64,000 nucleotides of DNA from Microbacterium sp. (GTDB taxonomy: Bacteria; Actinomycetota; Actinomycetes; Actinomycetales; Microbacteriaceae), in NCBI RefSeq assembly GCF_031180975.1, contig NZ_JAPSLI010000005.1, positions 62,001 through 126,000 of the forward strand, written 5' to 3'. Positions 42,416 to 51,633 of the stretch are shown one piece after another. The notes under the pieces were generated by a model, which was given only the letters and a program-made list of their open reading frames with translations, had not been told where the DNA came from and did no database searches. Numbering within the stretch: position 1 is the stretch's first letter; the number at the start of each line of letters is the position of its first letter. The position numbers were made by a program, and so were the translations under genes.

Positions 42416-43737
42416 GACGCAGCGCCTCCCAGCATCCGCTCCCACAGCTGCACGAACTCGGGCAGCGTCTTCGCGGTGGTGCCGATGTCGTCGATCTCGA
42501 CGCCGTCCACGCGCAGGCCGATCAGCGCGCCCGTGGTCGCCATCCGGTGGTCGTGGTGCGCCGGCCACGCGCCGCCGCTCAGCGGACGCGGCAGCACCCG
42601 CAGCCCATCGGGCAGCTCCTCCGCCTCGCCGCCCAGACCGCGGATGCCGGAGACGAGCGCGGCGATCCGGTCGGTCTCGTGACGGCGGATGTGACCCACG
42701 CCGCGGATCGTCGTGGGGGCGTCGGCGAAGACCGCCAGCCCGACGATCGTCGGCGTGAGCTCGCTCGCGGCGGACAGGTCGAGATCCAGACCGCGGATGC
42801 GGTCGCCGGCGCGCACAGTGAGGGCGCCGCCGTGGCGCGAAGTGTGCGCACCCATCGCCTGCAGGATCTCCGGCAGCAGTGCACCGGGCTGGGTGGAGTG
42901 CAGCGGCCATCCGGTGACCGTCACCTCGCCGCCGGTGACGAGCGCCGCGGCCAGGAACGGGGCGGCGTTGGACAGGTCCGGTTCGATCGCGACGTCCTTG
43001 GCGCGCGGCACACCGGCCTCGACCAGCCATTCGCCCACGCCGGGCCGCTCGATGCGGATGCCGCGGCGGCTGAGCGCCTCGATGGTCATGTCGATGTGCG
43101 GCAGGCTGGGCAGGTGCTCGCCGGTGTGCACGAGGTGCAGGCCGACGTCGAAGCGAGGCGCGGCGAGCAGCAGGCCCGAGACGAACTGGCTGGAGCCGGA
43201 GGCGTCGATCTCGACGCGCCCGCCGCGGATGTGCCCGTGGCCGCGGATCGTGAACGGCAGCGACCAGGTGCCCTCGTCGTCCACGTCCACCCCGAGATCC
43301 CGCAACGCGGTGATCATCGCGCCCATCGGCCTGTGCAGTGCAGTCTCATGGGCGGTGAGGTGGATGTCCTGCGGGGCGAGGCCCGCCAGCGGCGCGACGA
43401 AGCGCATCACCGTCCCGGCCTGACCGCAGTCGATGGTGACCCCGCCGCGCAACGGGGCGGGAGTGACCACCAGGTCGGGGCCGAACTCGCCATCCGACGG
43501 GGCCTCCTCGATCTGTGCGCCCAGCAACCGCAGGGCCTCGATCATGTGACGGGAGTCGTCGGAGTGCAGCGGGCGGATCAGGCGCCCGGGGCCGTCGGCG
43601 ATCGCGGCGATCATCAGCTCGCGGTTCGTCAGGGACTTGGACCCGGGGATCGACACCGTGGCGTGCAGCGGCGCGTCGGCCAGCGGCGCGCGGTAGGCGC
43701 CGCGGACGGGGGAGGGGGAATACCGTGGAGCGCTCAT
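42412..43737 (-). CDS. aroA: 3-phosphoshikimate 1-carboxyvinyltransferase (EPSP synthase)
   Basis: 441 residues. Typical EPSPS motifs: VSIPGSKSLTNRELMIAAIA near residue 30, LHSDDSRHMIEALRLLGA, CGQAGTVMRFVAPLAG near 95, EIDASGSSQFVSGLLLAAP near 175, and later WPLHSTQPGALLPEIL and HDHRMATTGALIGL. It converts shikimate-3-phosphate and PEP to EPSP in aromatic amino acid synthesis. Upstream of ATG 43737 (8 bases) is a TAGGGT box followed by AGGAACC, which may serve as both a -10 and a weak ribosome binding site. The start is only 51 bases from the divergent sigH start, and the two promoters interleave. Confidence 0.95.
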   Translation of the reverse strand: MSAPRYSPSPVRGAYRAPLADAPLHATVSIPGSKSLTNRELMIAAIADGPGRLIRPLHSDDSRHMIEALRLLGAQIEEAPSDGEFGPDLVVTPAPLRGGVTIDCGQAGTVMRFVAPLAGLAPQDIHLTAHETALHRPMGAMITALRDLGVDVDDEGTWSLPFTIRGHGHIRGGRVEIDASGSSQFVSGLLLAAPRFDVGLHLVHTGEHLPSLPHIDMTIEALSRRGIRIERPGVGEWLVEAGVPRAKDVAIEPDLSNAAPFLAAALVTGGEVTVTGWPLHSTQPGALLPEILQAMGAHTSRHGGALTVRAGDRIRGLDLDLSAASELTPTIVGLAVFADAPTTIRGVGHIRRHETDRIAALVSGIRGLGGEAEELPDGLRVLPRPLSGGAWPAHHDHRMATTGALIGLRVDGVEIDDIGTTAKTLPEFVQLWERMLGGAAS

Positions 43738-43742
43738 CGGTT
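43717..43742 (+). promoter_or_regulatory. SigH/SigR-type autoregulatory promoter of sigH
   Basis: GGAAT at 43717-43721, exactly 18 bases, then GTT at 43740-43742 is the -35/-10 consensus of actinobacterial SigH/SigR. Transcription from here would start near 43750 and give a ~40-base leader with AGGGAG before ATG 43789. The -35 lies inside the aroA coding region. Confidence 0.75.
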
Positions 43743-43788
43743 CCTACCCTAGTGAAGCCGCCTTCGAAGCGGTGAGAGGGAGACACGG

Positions 43789-44439
43789 ATGCCGGCCACG
43801 CTGACACGCGAGGACATCGACATCACCGGCCTAGACTGGCCCGTGATGGACGACACAGCATCTGGTGACCCTCGACGCGACTTCGAGGAGCAGGCGATCC
43901 CCTTCATGGATCAGCTCTACGCGGCGGCGATGCGCATGACGCGCAATCCCGCCGACGCGGCCGATCTCGTGCAGGAGACGTTCGTGAAGGCGTACGGGTC
44001 GTGGGCCACGTTCACGCAGGGCACCAACCTGAAGGCGTGGCTGTACCGCATCCTCACCAACACGTACATCAACATCTATCGCAAGAAGCAGCGCGAACCG
44101 TTCCAGGGCACGATCGACGAGCTCGAGGACTGGCAGCTGGGCGGGGCCGAGTCGACCACCGCTTCGCACAGCCGTTCGGCCGAGGCGGAGGCGATCGACC
44201 GGATGCCGGCCTCGGTCGTCAAGGACGCGCTGCAGGAGGTGCCGGAGGACTTCCGCCTCGCGGTCTACCTCGCCGACGTCGAGGGATTCTCCTATCAGGA
44301 GATCGCCGACATCATGAAGACCCCCATCGGCACCGTGATGAGCCGCCTGCATCGTGGCCGGCGGATGCTGCGGGAGCTGCTGGCCGACTACGCCGCGGAG
44401 CGAGGGATCACCGCGGCAGAACCGAGGAGTACGAAATGA
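43789..44439 (+). CDS. sigH: ECF RNA polymerase sigma factor SigH/SigR
   Basis: 216 residues. Region 2 ([47 protein letters not shown]) and region 4 ([40 protein letters not shown]) match SigH/SigR closely. It directs the thiol-oxidative stress regulon. ATG 43789 has AGGGAG seven bases upstream and fits a transcript from the SigH-type promoter. A second start, GTG 43843 or ATG 43846, lies 5 or 8 bases after an internal TAGACT and would give a 198- or 197-residue form lacking the first 18-19 residues. The gene overlaps rsrA (ATGA). Confidence 0.94.
   Translation: MPATLTREDIDITGLDWPVMDDTASGDPRRDFEEQAIPFMDQLYAAAMRMTRNPADAADLVQETFVKAYGSWATFTQGTNLKAWLYRILTNTYINIYRKKQREPFQGTIDELEDWQLGGAESTTASHSRSAEAEAIDRMPASVVKDALQEVPEDFRLAVYLADVEGFSYQEIADIMKTPIGTVMSRLHRGRRMLRELLADYAAERGITAAEPRSTK
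43832..43837 (+). promoter_or_regulatory. Candidate internal -10 box for a short SigH isoform
   Basis: TAGACT, five bases before an in-frame GTG and eight before an in-frame ATG, the spacing seen at many predicted leaderless starts in this window. No good -35 is visible, and the hexamer also encodes conserved-frame residues, so chance is possible. Confidence 0.4.
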
Positions 44440-44681
44440 GCGACTGCGGCTGCGAGAAGGCGCGCCGGGACCTGGAGGAGTACCTCCGCAACGAGGTGTG
44501 CAACACCGAGCACACCGACATCCGGGAGCACCTGGAGAACTGCCCGTCCTGCAAGGACGAGGCACTCGTGGCGAGGACCCTCACCGAGGTCGTGGCGCGC
44601 GCCTGCAAGGAGACCGCGCCCGAGACGCTGCGCGACCAGGTGCTGGCACGGCTGCGTGCCGTGCAGGCCGCCGCGCACTGA
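44436..44681 (+). CDS. rsrA: Zinc-binding anti-sigma factor RsrA/RshA
   Basis: 81 residues. The ZAS motif H-x3-C-x2-C is present as EHLENCPSC, with additional cysteines near the start (CGCEKA) and VCNTEH. Reduced RsrA holds zinc and sequesters SigH; oxidation of the cysteines releases it. The start overlaps the sigH stop (ATGA), giving the usual stoichiometric coupling, with a GAGGAG ribosome binding site inside sigH. Confidence 0.92.
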   Translation: MSDCGCEKARRDLEEYLRNEVCNTEHTDIREHLENCPSCKDEALVARTLTEVVARACKETAPETLRDQVLARLRAVQAAAH

Positions 44682-44734
44682 CCGACTCCGCCGGGGTCGC
44701 GGGGCGCGTCCGCGCCCGCCCCTAGGCTGGAGCC

Positions 44735-46027
44735 ATGATCGACGCCCGCGCCCTCCCGACCGACCCGCGATCCACGGCCCGTCTGGCGGATGCCGGTTTC
44801 GACTACCGCACGGTCGACATGACCGATCCGGCGCAGGCCGTGCCGTTCTCCAGGGCCGTCACCCGGGGATTCCTCGGCGACGAGCCGACGGATGCCGCCC
44901 TGTCGGAGACCGTGCTCAGCATGTCGGCGCGCCGATGCATCGGTGTGTTCCGCCAGGGTGCTGCGTCCGACGAACTGCCCGTCGGCACCATCGACGGCTG
45001 GGTCACTCCACTGACCATCCCGGGCGGGGAGATCCCGATGTGGGCGATCAGTGGCGTGACGGTCGCCGCGACGCATCGTCGTCGCGGCATCGCGCGCAAC
45101 ATGCTCGAGGGTGAGCTGCGCACCGCGGCCGCCGCCGGCGTCCCCGTCGCCGGCCTGACGGTGTCGGAGGCCACCATCTATTCGCGCTACGGCTTCGGCC
45201 ACGCCGTGCCGATGGCGAACGTCCGGGTGGACACGCGACGCGCCGGCTGGGTCGCACCCGACTCGCCCGGCACGGTCGAGTACATCGAACGCGAACAGCT
45301 CGCCCGCGATCTGGAGCAGGTGCACGAGCGGTCCCGGCGCGTCCGGTCGGGGCAGATCCCGGGCTGGGCCGGGAGGTGGCGTCGCATGGCGGGGCTCAGC
45401 GAAGCGGACACCAAGGCCGCTGCTGTGCGCGGGGTGCGCTACATCGACGCCCAGGGCGAAGTGCGCGGCGCGCTGGCCTACACTCTCGAGGAGCACAAGG
45501 ACGAGTTCCGCGCCGCGATGCACATCCGCCACCTCGGCGCGGAGACCGACGAAGCGCTGCGCGCGCTGTGGGGGTTCGTCGTGCACCACGACCTGGTGAC
45601 GTCCGCCGACGTGGACCTGCGACCCGTGGACGACCCGCTGCCGTGGCTGGTCGCCGATCACCGTGCCGTGACCGTCACCGTGCACGATCACGGCTGGCTG
45701 CGCATACTGGACGTCCCGGCGGCGCTGTCGGCGCGCAGCTACCGGCATCCGCTCGACATCGTCATCCGCGTCGACGACGCGCTCGGCTTCGCCGACGGGA
45801 CCTGGCGGCTCACCGTCGACGAGAACGGCAGCGCGTCGGTGGCGGCAACGGAGGACGCGCCGCACTTGCGGATGGGCGTCGTGGAGCTGTCCTCCCTGTA
45901 CGCCGGGGGAGTGCGGGCGACACAGCTCGCCGCGGCCGGCCGGATCCTGGGGGACGCCGCGGTGCTGGCATCCGTCGACGACGCCCTCCGCACCGCCCAG
46001 GCGGCTGCGCTCGGCATCTGGTACTGA
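44735..46027 (+). CDS. GNAT N-acetyltransferase, Eis-like
   Basis: 430 residues. An N-terminal GNAT domain has the acetyl-CoA loop VTVAATHRRRGIARNMLEGE near residue 115, and a second GNAT-like region and a C-terminal SCP2-like domain (about 320-430) end in AALGIWY. This three-domain layout is that of Eis, which acetylates amines including aminoglycosides at several positions; substrates here are unknown. ATG 44735 follows TAGGCT by six bases with no Shine-Dalgarno, so it is probably a leaderless message independent of rsrA. Confidence 0.85.
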   Translation: MIDARALPTDPRSTARLADAGFDYRTVDMTDPAQAVPFSRAVTRGFLGDEPTDAALSETVLSMSARRCIGVFRQGAASDELPVGTIDGWVTPLTIPGGEIPMWAISGVTVAATHRRRGIARNMLEGELRTAAAAGVPVAGLTVSEATIYSRYGFGHAVPMANVRVDTRRAGWVAPDSPGTVEYIEREQLARDLEQVHERSRRVRSGQIPGWAGRWRRMAGLSEADTKAAAVRGVRYIDAQGEVRGALAYTLEEHKDEFRAAMHIRHLGAETDEALRALWGFVVHHDLVTSADVDLRPVDDPLPWLVADHRAVTVTVHDHGWLRILDVPAALSARSYRHPLDIVIRVDDALGFADGTWRLTVDENGSASVAATEDAPHLRMGVVELSSLYAGGVRATQLAAAGRILGDAAVLASVDDALRTAQAAALGIWY

Positions 46028-46044
46028 TCCGACCCGTCAGCACG

Positions 46045-46086
46045 ACGAAGCCCCACCCGCCTTCCTCGGCGCGGGTGGGGCTTCGT
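46045..46086. terminator. Bidirectional terminator between the Eis-like gene and kgd
   Basis: ACGAAGCCCCACCCGC at 46045-46060 pairs over 16 bases with 46071-46086, around a 10-base loop. It serves two convergent genes that end at 46027 and 46096. Confidence 0.85.
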
Positions 46087-46095
46087 GATGTGACG

Positions 46096-49000
46096 TCAGA
46101 GAGTGAGGGCGCGCTTGAGCAGGTCCGCCTGCTCGACCGCGTGCACCTTCGACGAGCCGGTGGCCGGAGAGGCGGATGCCGAACGCGCGACGGCACGGAA
46201 CCGCCGGTCGCCGGGGACGTCGGCGAACGCGAGGGCCAGGAACGGCCAGGCTCCCTGGTTCTCCGGCTCCTCCTGCACCCAGACCAGCTCGGCGTTCGGG
46301 TACGAATCCGTGATCGCCTTCAGGCCGTCGATGGGTGTCGGGTACAGCTGCTCGAGCCGCACCAGCGCGATCTCCGGGTTCGGGTTCTTCTCCAGCTCGT
46401 TGCGCAGGTCCCAGTGGATCTTGCCGGAGTGCACCAGCACCCGCTTGACCGCCGCGCGGTCCAGGCCGCGGTCGTCGTCGAGCACCGGCTCGAAACGGCC
46501 CTGCGTGAAGTCCTCCACCGCGCTGGTCGCGCCACGCAGCCGGAGCATGGCCTTCGGCGTGAACACGATGAGCGGCTTGCGCGGACGCGCGTACGCCTGG
46601 CGACGCAGCAGGTGGAAGTGCGACGCCGGGGTGGACGGGCGGGCGACGATCATGTTCTCCTGCGCGCACAGCTGGAGGAAACGCTCCATCCGTGCGGAGG
46701 AGTGGTCGGGGCCCTGACCCTCGTAGCCGTGCGGCAGCAGCATCACGACACCGGACTGCTGCCCCCACTTCTGCTCGGCCGCGGAGATGTACTCGTCGAT
46801 CACCGACTGGGCGCCGTTCGCGAAGTCGCCGAACTGGGCCTCCCAGAGCACGAGCGCCTCGGTGTTCTCGACGGAGTAGCCGTACTCGAAGGCGAGAGCG
46901 GCGTACTCGCTGAGCAGCGAGTCGTACACGAAGAATCGTCCCTGGTTGTCGGACAGGTTCGACAGCGGGAGCCACTCCTGACCGTTCTTGCGGTCGTGCA
47001 GCACGGCATGGCGCTGCACGAACGTGCCACGGCGGGAGTCCTGCCCCGCGAGGCGGACCGGCGTGCCCTCCACCAGCAGCGAACCGAACGCGAGCAGCTC
47101 TCCGAAGCCCCAGTCGATGCCGCCGTTGCGGCTCATCTCGACGCGCTTGTCGAGCTGCTGCTGCAGCTTCGGGTGCACGGTGAAGCCGTCCGGCTTGTTG
47201 GCGTGGGCGTCGCCGATGAGATGCACCACCTCGAGGGGGACGCCGGTGACCTCCGGCTCGCCGATCTGGTCGTCGACGGGCGTCAGCTCCGGAGCGATCG
47301 GGGTGGCGCCGGTCTCGGCGGCGTGCGTCTCGGCGAACGCGATCTCCAGGCGGTTCTGGAAGTCGGCCTTCGCCTGCTCGTACTCCTCCTCGGTGATGTC
47401 GCCTCGTCCGACCAGCGCCTCGGTGTAGAGCTTGCGCACCGAACGCTTGGCCTGGATGAGGTCGGTCATCAGCGGCTGGGTCATCGACGGGTCGTCGCCC
47501 TCGTTGTGCCCGCGGCGACGGTAGCAGACCAGGTCGATGACCACGTCGCGGTGGAAGCGCTCGCGGTACTCGAACGCGAGCTGCGCCACGTGGATGACCG
47601 ACTCGGGGTCGTCGCCGTTCACGTGGAAGATCGGCGCCTGGATGGTCTTGGCCACGTCGGTGGCGTACACCGAGGTGCGCGAATCCGTCGGCAGGGTGGT
47701 GAAGCCGACCTGGTTGTTGACCACCACGTGCACGGTGCCGCCGGTGCGGTAGCCGCGCAGCTGCGACATCTGCAGCGTCTCGACCACGACGCCCTGGCCC
47801 GCGAACGCGGCGTCGCCGTGCACCAGGATGGGCAGCCACGAGAAGGTGCCGATGGGCTTGCGGTCCTGCTTGGCACGGACGATGCCCTCGAGCACGCCGT
47901 CCACGGTCTCCAGGTGTGACGGGTTGGCGGCCAGGTAGACGGGAAGCTCGGCGCCGTTCTCGGCGACAAATGTGCCCTGGGTGCCCAGGTGGTACTTCAC
48001 GTCGCCCGACCCGCGCTGGTTCCCAGGGGTCATCGAGCCCTCGAACTCGCGGAACACCTGTCCGTAGGTCTTGCCGGCGATGTTGGTCAGCACGTTGAGC
48101 CGGCCGCGATGGGCCATGCCGATGGCGGCGCCGTCCAGGCCTGCGGATGCCGCGCCCTGCAGGATCTCGTCGAGCAGCGGGATGAGCGACTCGCCGCCCT
48201 CGAGCGAGAAGCGCTTCTGCCCGACGAACTTCGTCTGCAGGAACGTCTCGAACGCCTCGGCCTCGTTCAGTTTGCGCAGCACCCGCAGTTGCTCGTCGTG
48301 GCCCGGCTTGACGTACTTGACCTCGACCTTCTCCTGGAACCAGCGGCGCTGCTCCGGGTCCTGGATGTGCATGTACTCGATGCCGAGGGTGCGGCAGTAC
48401 GAGTCACGCAGCACGCCCAGGATGTCGCGCAGCTTCATGAGACGCTTGCCGCCGAAGCCGTTCGTCACGAACTCGCGGTCCAGGTCCCAGAACGTCAGCC
48501 CGTGGCTCTCGATCTCGAGGTCGGGGTGCGAGCGCTGCACGTACTCCAGCGGGTCGATGTCGGCCATCAGGTGCCCGCGCACGCGGTACGAATTGATGAG
48601 CTCCTGCACGCGGGCGGTCTTGTCGATGCGCTCGGCGAGGTCGACGGCGATGTCGGCGTTCCAGCGGATCGGCTGGTACGGGATGCGCAGCGCGGCGAAG
48701 ATGTCGTCGTAGAAGCCGCGCTCGCCGATGAGCAGCTCGTGCACCTTCTTCAGGAACTCGCCCGATCCGGCGCCCTGGATGACCCGGTGGTCGTAGGTGC
48801 TGGTGAGCGTGATCGTCTTGCCGATGCCGAGGGCGGTGAGCGTCTTCTGGCTGGAGCCCTGGAACTCGGCAGGGTACTCCAGCGCGCCGGCACCGATGAT
48901 GCAGCCCTGGCCCTTCATCAGACGGGGGACCGAGTGCACGGTGCCGATGCCGCCGGGGTTGGTCAGCGACACAGTGGTGCCCTGGAAGTCCGCGGCGGTG

Positions 49001-49746
49001 AGCTTGTTGCCGCGCGCCCTGGTGACCAGATCCTCGTAGGCGGACAGGTACTCGTTGAAGGTCATGGTGTCGGCCCGCTTGATGCTGGGTACAAGCAGGG
49101 CACGCGTGCCGTCGGGCTTGGGGATGTCGATCGCGATGCCGAGGTTGACGTGGGCGGGGGCGACGACGGAGGGCTTGCCGTCGATCTCCGCGTAGAACAC
49201 GTTCTGGCTGGGGAACTCCTTGAGCGTCTGGATGAGCGCCCAGCCGATCAGGTGCGTGAAGCTGACCTTGCCGCCGCGGGTGCGAGCCATGTGGTTGTTG
49301 ATGACGATGCGGTTGTCGATCATCAGCTTGGCCGGGATGGTGCGCACGCTGGTCGCGGTGGGGACCGTGAGCGACTCGTCCATGTTCGCCGCGAGAGTCT
49401 TCGGCATGCCGCGCAGGACGGTGACCTTGTCCTCGTCGACGGGGGCGGCGTCCTCCTTCGCGGCGGGCTTCGGGGCCTGCGCCGGGATCGGGGCCTGCAC
49501 AGCGGGCTTCGCGGTGGTGCGTGCGACCGGTTGAGTGCCGATGACGGGGATGGGGGCGGTCATCGGGTGCGCCGGCGACTGAGCGGCGGAACCGGCGGGA
49601 TCGGGCTGGTACTGCTCCAGGACCGGCCACCACTCCTTGTCGACGGAGTCGCGGTCCTTCTTGAACTGCTCGTAGAGCTCGTCCACGAGCCACGAATTGG
49701 CTCCGAACCCCCCGTCGCCCCCGACGCCGGTCACCTGGTTCGACAC
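46096..49746 (-). CDS. kgd: Multifunctional 2-oxoglutarate metabolism enzyme Kgd (alpha-ketoglutarate decarboxylase / dehydrogenase E1-E2)
   Basis: 1216 residues from GTG 49746. The N-terminus (SNQVTGVGGDGGFGANSWLVDELYEQFKKD) is followed by an Ala/Pro linker and an E2-like acyltransferase domain (about 105-340, STYDHRVIQGAGSGEFL). The ThDP E1 domain follows, with IGMAHRGRLNVLTNIAGK, GDAAFAGQGVVVETLQMS, VHVVVNNQVGFTT and CYRRRGHNEGDDPS, then a transketolase-like C-terminal part (VMLLPHGYEGQGPDHSSARMERFLQLCA). It converts 2-oxoglutarate in the TCA cycle and supplies the E1/E2 functions of the dehydrogenase complex. The frame extends to 49818, but GTG 49746 gives the family N-terminus. Confidence 0.95.
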   Translation of the reverse strand: MSNQVTGVGGDGGFGANSWLVDELYEQFKKDRDSVDKEWWPVLEQYQPDPAGSAAQSPAHPMTAPIPVIGTQPVARTTAKPAVQAPIPAQAPKPAAKEDAAPVDEDKVTVLRGMPKTLAANMDESLTVPTATSVRTIPAKLMIDNRIVINNHMARTRGGKVSFTHLIGWALIQTLKEFPSQNVFYAEIDGKPSVVAPAHVNLGIAIDIPKPDGTRALLVPSIKRADTMTFNEYLSAYEDLVTRARGNKLTAADFQGTTVSLTNPGGIGTVHSVPRLMKGQGCIIGAGALEYPAEFQGSSQKTLTALGIGKTITLTSTYDHRVIQGAGSGEFLKKVHELLIGERGFYDDIFAALRIPYQPIRWNADIAVDLAERIDKTARVQELINSYRVRGHLMADIDPLEYVQRSHPDLEIESHGLTFWDLDREFVTNGFGGKRLMKLRDILGVLRDSYCRTLGIEYMHIQDPEQRRWFQEKVEVKYVKPGHDEQLRVLRKLNEAEAFETFLQTKFVGQKRFSLEGGESLIPLLDEILQGAASAGLDGAAIGMAHRGRLNVLTNIAGKTYGQVFREFEGSMTPGNQRGSGDVKYHLGTQGTFVAENGAELPVYLAANPSHLETVDGVLEGIVRAKQDRKPIGTFSWLPILVHGDAAFAGQGVVVETLQMSQLRGYRTGGTVHVVVNNQVGFTTLPTDSRTSVYATDVAKTIQAPIFHVNGDDPESVIHVAQLAFEYRERFHRDVVIDLVCYRRRGHNEGDDPSMTQPLMTDLIQAKRSVRKLYTEALVGRGDITEEEYEQAKADFQNRLEIAFAETHAAETGATPIAPELTPVDDQIGEPEVTGVPLEVVHLIGDAHANKPDGFTVHPKLQQQLDKRVEMSRNGGIDWGFGELLAFGSLLVEGTPVRLAGQDSRRGTFVQRHAVLHDRKNGQEWLPLSNLSDNQGRFFVYDSLLSEYAALAFEYGYSVENTEALVLWEAQFGDFANGAQSVIDEYISAAEQKWGQQSGVVMLLPHGYEGQGPDHSSARMERFLQLCAQENMIVARPSTPASHFHLLRRQAYARPRKPLIVFTPKAMLRLRGATSAVEDFTQGRFEPVLDDDRGLDRAAVKRVLVHSGKIHWDLRNELEKNPNPEIALVRLEQLYPTPIDGLKAITDSYPNAELVWVQEEPENQGAWPFLALAFADVPGDRRFRAVARSASASPATGSSKVHAVEQADLLKRALTL

Positions 49747-49907
49747 GCTCGATCGCCCTCTTTCATCGCTGAATCTGTGTGCAGCGACGCGAACACGCGA
49801 GGCGTGATCGGGTCGCACACGTTCCGGGGTTCAAGCCTAATGCCATTCGCACCCGAAACGCCCGAGGTCCCCGCCGCGCGCGACCGCCCCGGGAGTACCT
49901 TTGGCGC

Positions 49908-51368
49908 ATGGAGTTCTCCGGCGAACGACCCCTGGTGGATCTGACCTATTCGGACGTCTTCCTCGTGCCCCGGCGCTCGGCCGTGACCAGCCGGCTGCAG
50001 GTGGACCTGACACCCGGGGACGGCACCCCCGCCACTATCCCGCTGGTGGCGGCGAACATGAACTCGGTGACCGGTCCCCGCCTGGCCGCCACTCTGGCGC
50101 GACGCGGTGGACTGGGGGTGCTGCCGCAGGACCTGCCGCTGCAGCAGCTGGACGCCGCGATCCGGTGGGTCAAGGAGCAGCCGGTGCGCTGGGACACCCC
50201 TGTGGTCCTGTCGCCCGTGGCCACCGCCGCCGACGCGCTGCGCCTGCTGCCCGCCACCGAGGGACATGGCGTCGTGGTGAGCACCGCGGGCCCGTCGGCT
50301 CCGATCCGGCGTGAGGACGTCGCCGGCATCGTGCCGGCCGCGCGGCTGGCATCCGCTCTTCCGGACGCCGTCCTCGGCGACCTGGTGCGCGAGCACTCTC
50401 CCGCGATCGACGCCGAGGAGATCGCCGACGGGCGCGCGGCGTTCGACGCCATCGACGCGGCCGACGTCGAGATGGTGCTCGTCGTCGAGCACGACCGCCT
50501 GGTCGGCACGCTCTCGCGCCGCACCGCGCTGCGGGCGAACCTGTACCGCCCCGCGGTCGACGGCTTGGGCCGGCTGGCGGTCGGTGCCGCCGTGGGGATC
50601 AACGGTGACGTCGCAGGAAAGGCGAAGGCGCTCGCGGCGGCGGGAGTGGACGTGCTCGTCGTGGACACCGCGCACGGCCACCAGGAGGGGATGCTCCGGG
50701 CGCTCGAAGCGGTCGCCGGCCTGGGACTCGGCATCCCGATCGTGGCAGGCAACGTCGTCACCGCCGACGGCGTGCGCGATCTCGTCGCCGCGGGCGCCAC
50801 CATCGTCAAGGTCGGTGTGGGGCCGGGCGCGATGTGCACCACGCGCATGATGACGGCCGTCGGCCGTCCGCAGTTCTCCGCCGTGCTGGAGACCGCCGAG
50901 GCGGCGCGCGAGCTCGGTGCGCACGTGTGGGCGGACGGGGGAGTGCGCTATCCGCGCGACGTCGCGCTCGCGCTCGCCGCGGGTGCGGCATCCGTCATGA
51001 TCGGCTCCTGGTTCGCCGGCACGATCGAGGCGCCGGGCGAGCTGGAGCGCGACGAGGACGGCCGGCTGTACAAGGAGTCGTGGGGGATGGCGTCCACCAA
51101 GGCGGTGCAGGCGCGCTTCGGCCGACTGGACGCGTACGAGCGGGCGCGCAAAGAGCTGTTCGCGGAGGGGATCTCCTCCTCCCGCATCTACCTGGACCCG
51201 CTGCGTCCAGGCGTCGAGGATCTGGTGGACATGATCACCTCCGGCATCCGCTCGTCGTTCACGTACGCCGGCGCCGGCACGGTGCCCGAATTCCACCAGC
51301 GCGCCCTGGTCGGGCTGCAGTCCGCGGCCGGGTACGAGGAGGGCAAGGCGCTGCCGGTCAGCTGGTAG
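49908..51368 (+). CDS. guaB1: GuaB1, IMP-dehydrogenase-like protein with CBS domains (GMP reductase type)
   Basis: 486 residues. A TIM barrel starts with [20 protein letters not shown] and carries an inserted CBS pair (about 95-205). Later come [12 protein letters not shown] and the catalytic Cys loop [21 protein letters not shown] near residue 305, then [20 protein letters not shown] and a flap with [14 protein letters not shown]. In mycobacteria GuaB1 has been described as a GMP reductase carrying a CBS domain, i.e. it returns GMP to IMP. ATG 49908 gives the expected start; the frame extends upstream to 49779, which faces the divergent kgd promoter. Confidence 0.92.
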   Translation: MEFSGERPLVDLTYSDVFLVPRRSAVTSRLQVDLTPGDGTPATIPLVAANMNSVTGPRLAATLARRGGLGVLPQDLPLQQLDAAIRWVKEQPVRWDTPVVLSPVATAADALRLLPATEGHGVVVSTAGPSAPIRREDVAGIVPAARLASALPDAVLGDLVREHSPAIDAEEIADGRAAFDAIDAADVEMVLVVEHDRLVGTLSRRTALRANLYRPAVDGLGRLAVGAAVGINGDVAGKAKALAAAGVDVLVVDTAHGHQEGMLRALEAVAGLGLGIPIVAGNVVTADGVRDLVAAGATIVKVGVGPGAMCTTRMMTAVGRPQFSAVLETAEAARELGAHVWADGGVRYPRDVALALAAGAASVMIGSWFAGTIEAPGELERDEDGRLYKESWGMASTKAVQARFGRLDAYERARKELFAEGISSSRIYLDPLRPGVEDLVDMITSGIRSSFTYAGAGTVPEFHQRALVGLQSAAGYEEGKALPVSW

Positions 51369-51416
51369 TCCGTCGTCATGTGCGCGGCCGGTTGTGACAT
51401 TGCGTGACCGGCCGCT

Positions 51417-51540
51417 GTCACGCGAGTGCGGCACTTTGTGGCATCCGCGCCATCGATCGATGTAGCGGATGCTGGATTCTGGCGCGGACGTGGTGGCTGG
51501 CGCGGGCGGGATGCCGGAAACTGGCGCGCACGTGGTGCGC
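51417..51540 (+). repeat. Composite repeat element, copy A
   Basis: Conserved upstream part (GTCAC...CTTTGTG), then hairpin head GCATCCGC/GCGGATGC (51441-51448 and 51465-51472) enclosing the palindrome ATCGATCGAT, then tail units built on ATTCTGGCGCGGACGTGG; about two tail units, the second degenerate. Same orientation as copies at 52623 and 62328. The rest of 51369-51633 holds no gene. Confidence 0.8.
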
Positions 51541-51633
51541 CAATCGTTCTGCACAGACGCCGTCTTGGCCGGATCCGTCCACAATCGCCGCATTCGGCGA
51601 GTGAGCACCCCGCCCCCGCGTCAGGATGCCGGG

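Noticed and set aside
41372..43030. RsgA extended by about 200 residues into aroA
   Set aside because: The added segment is the out-of-frame aroA sequence, arginine-rich without a domain; GTG 42415 overlaps the aroA stop as expected of coupled genes.
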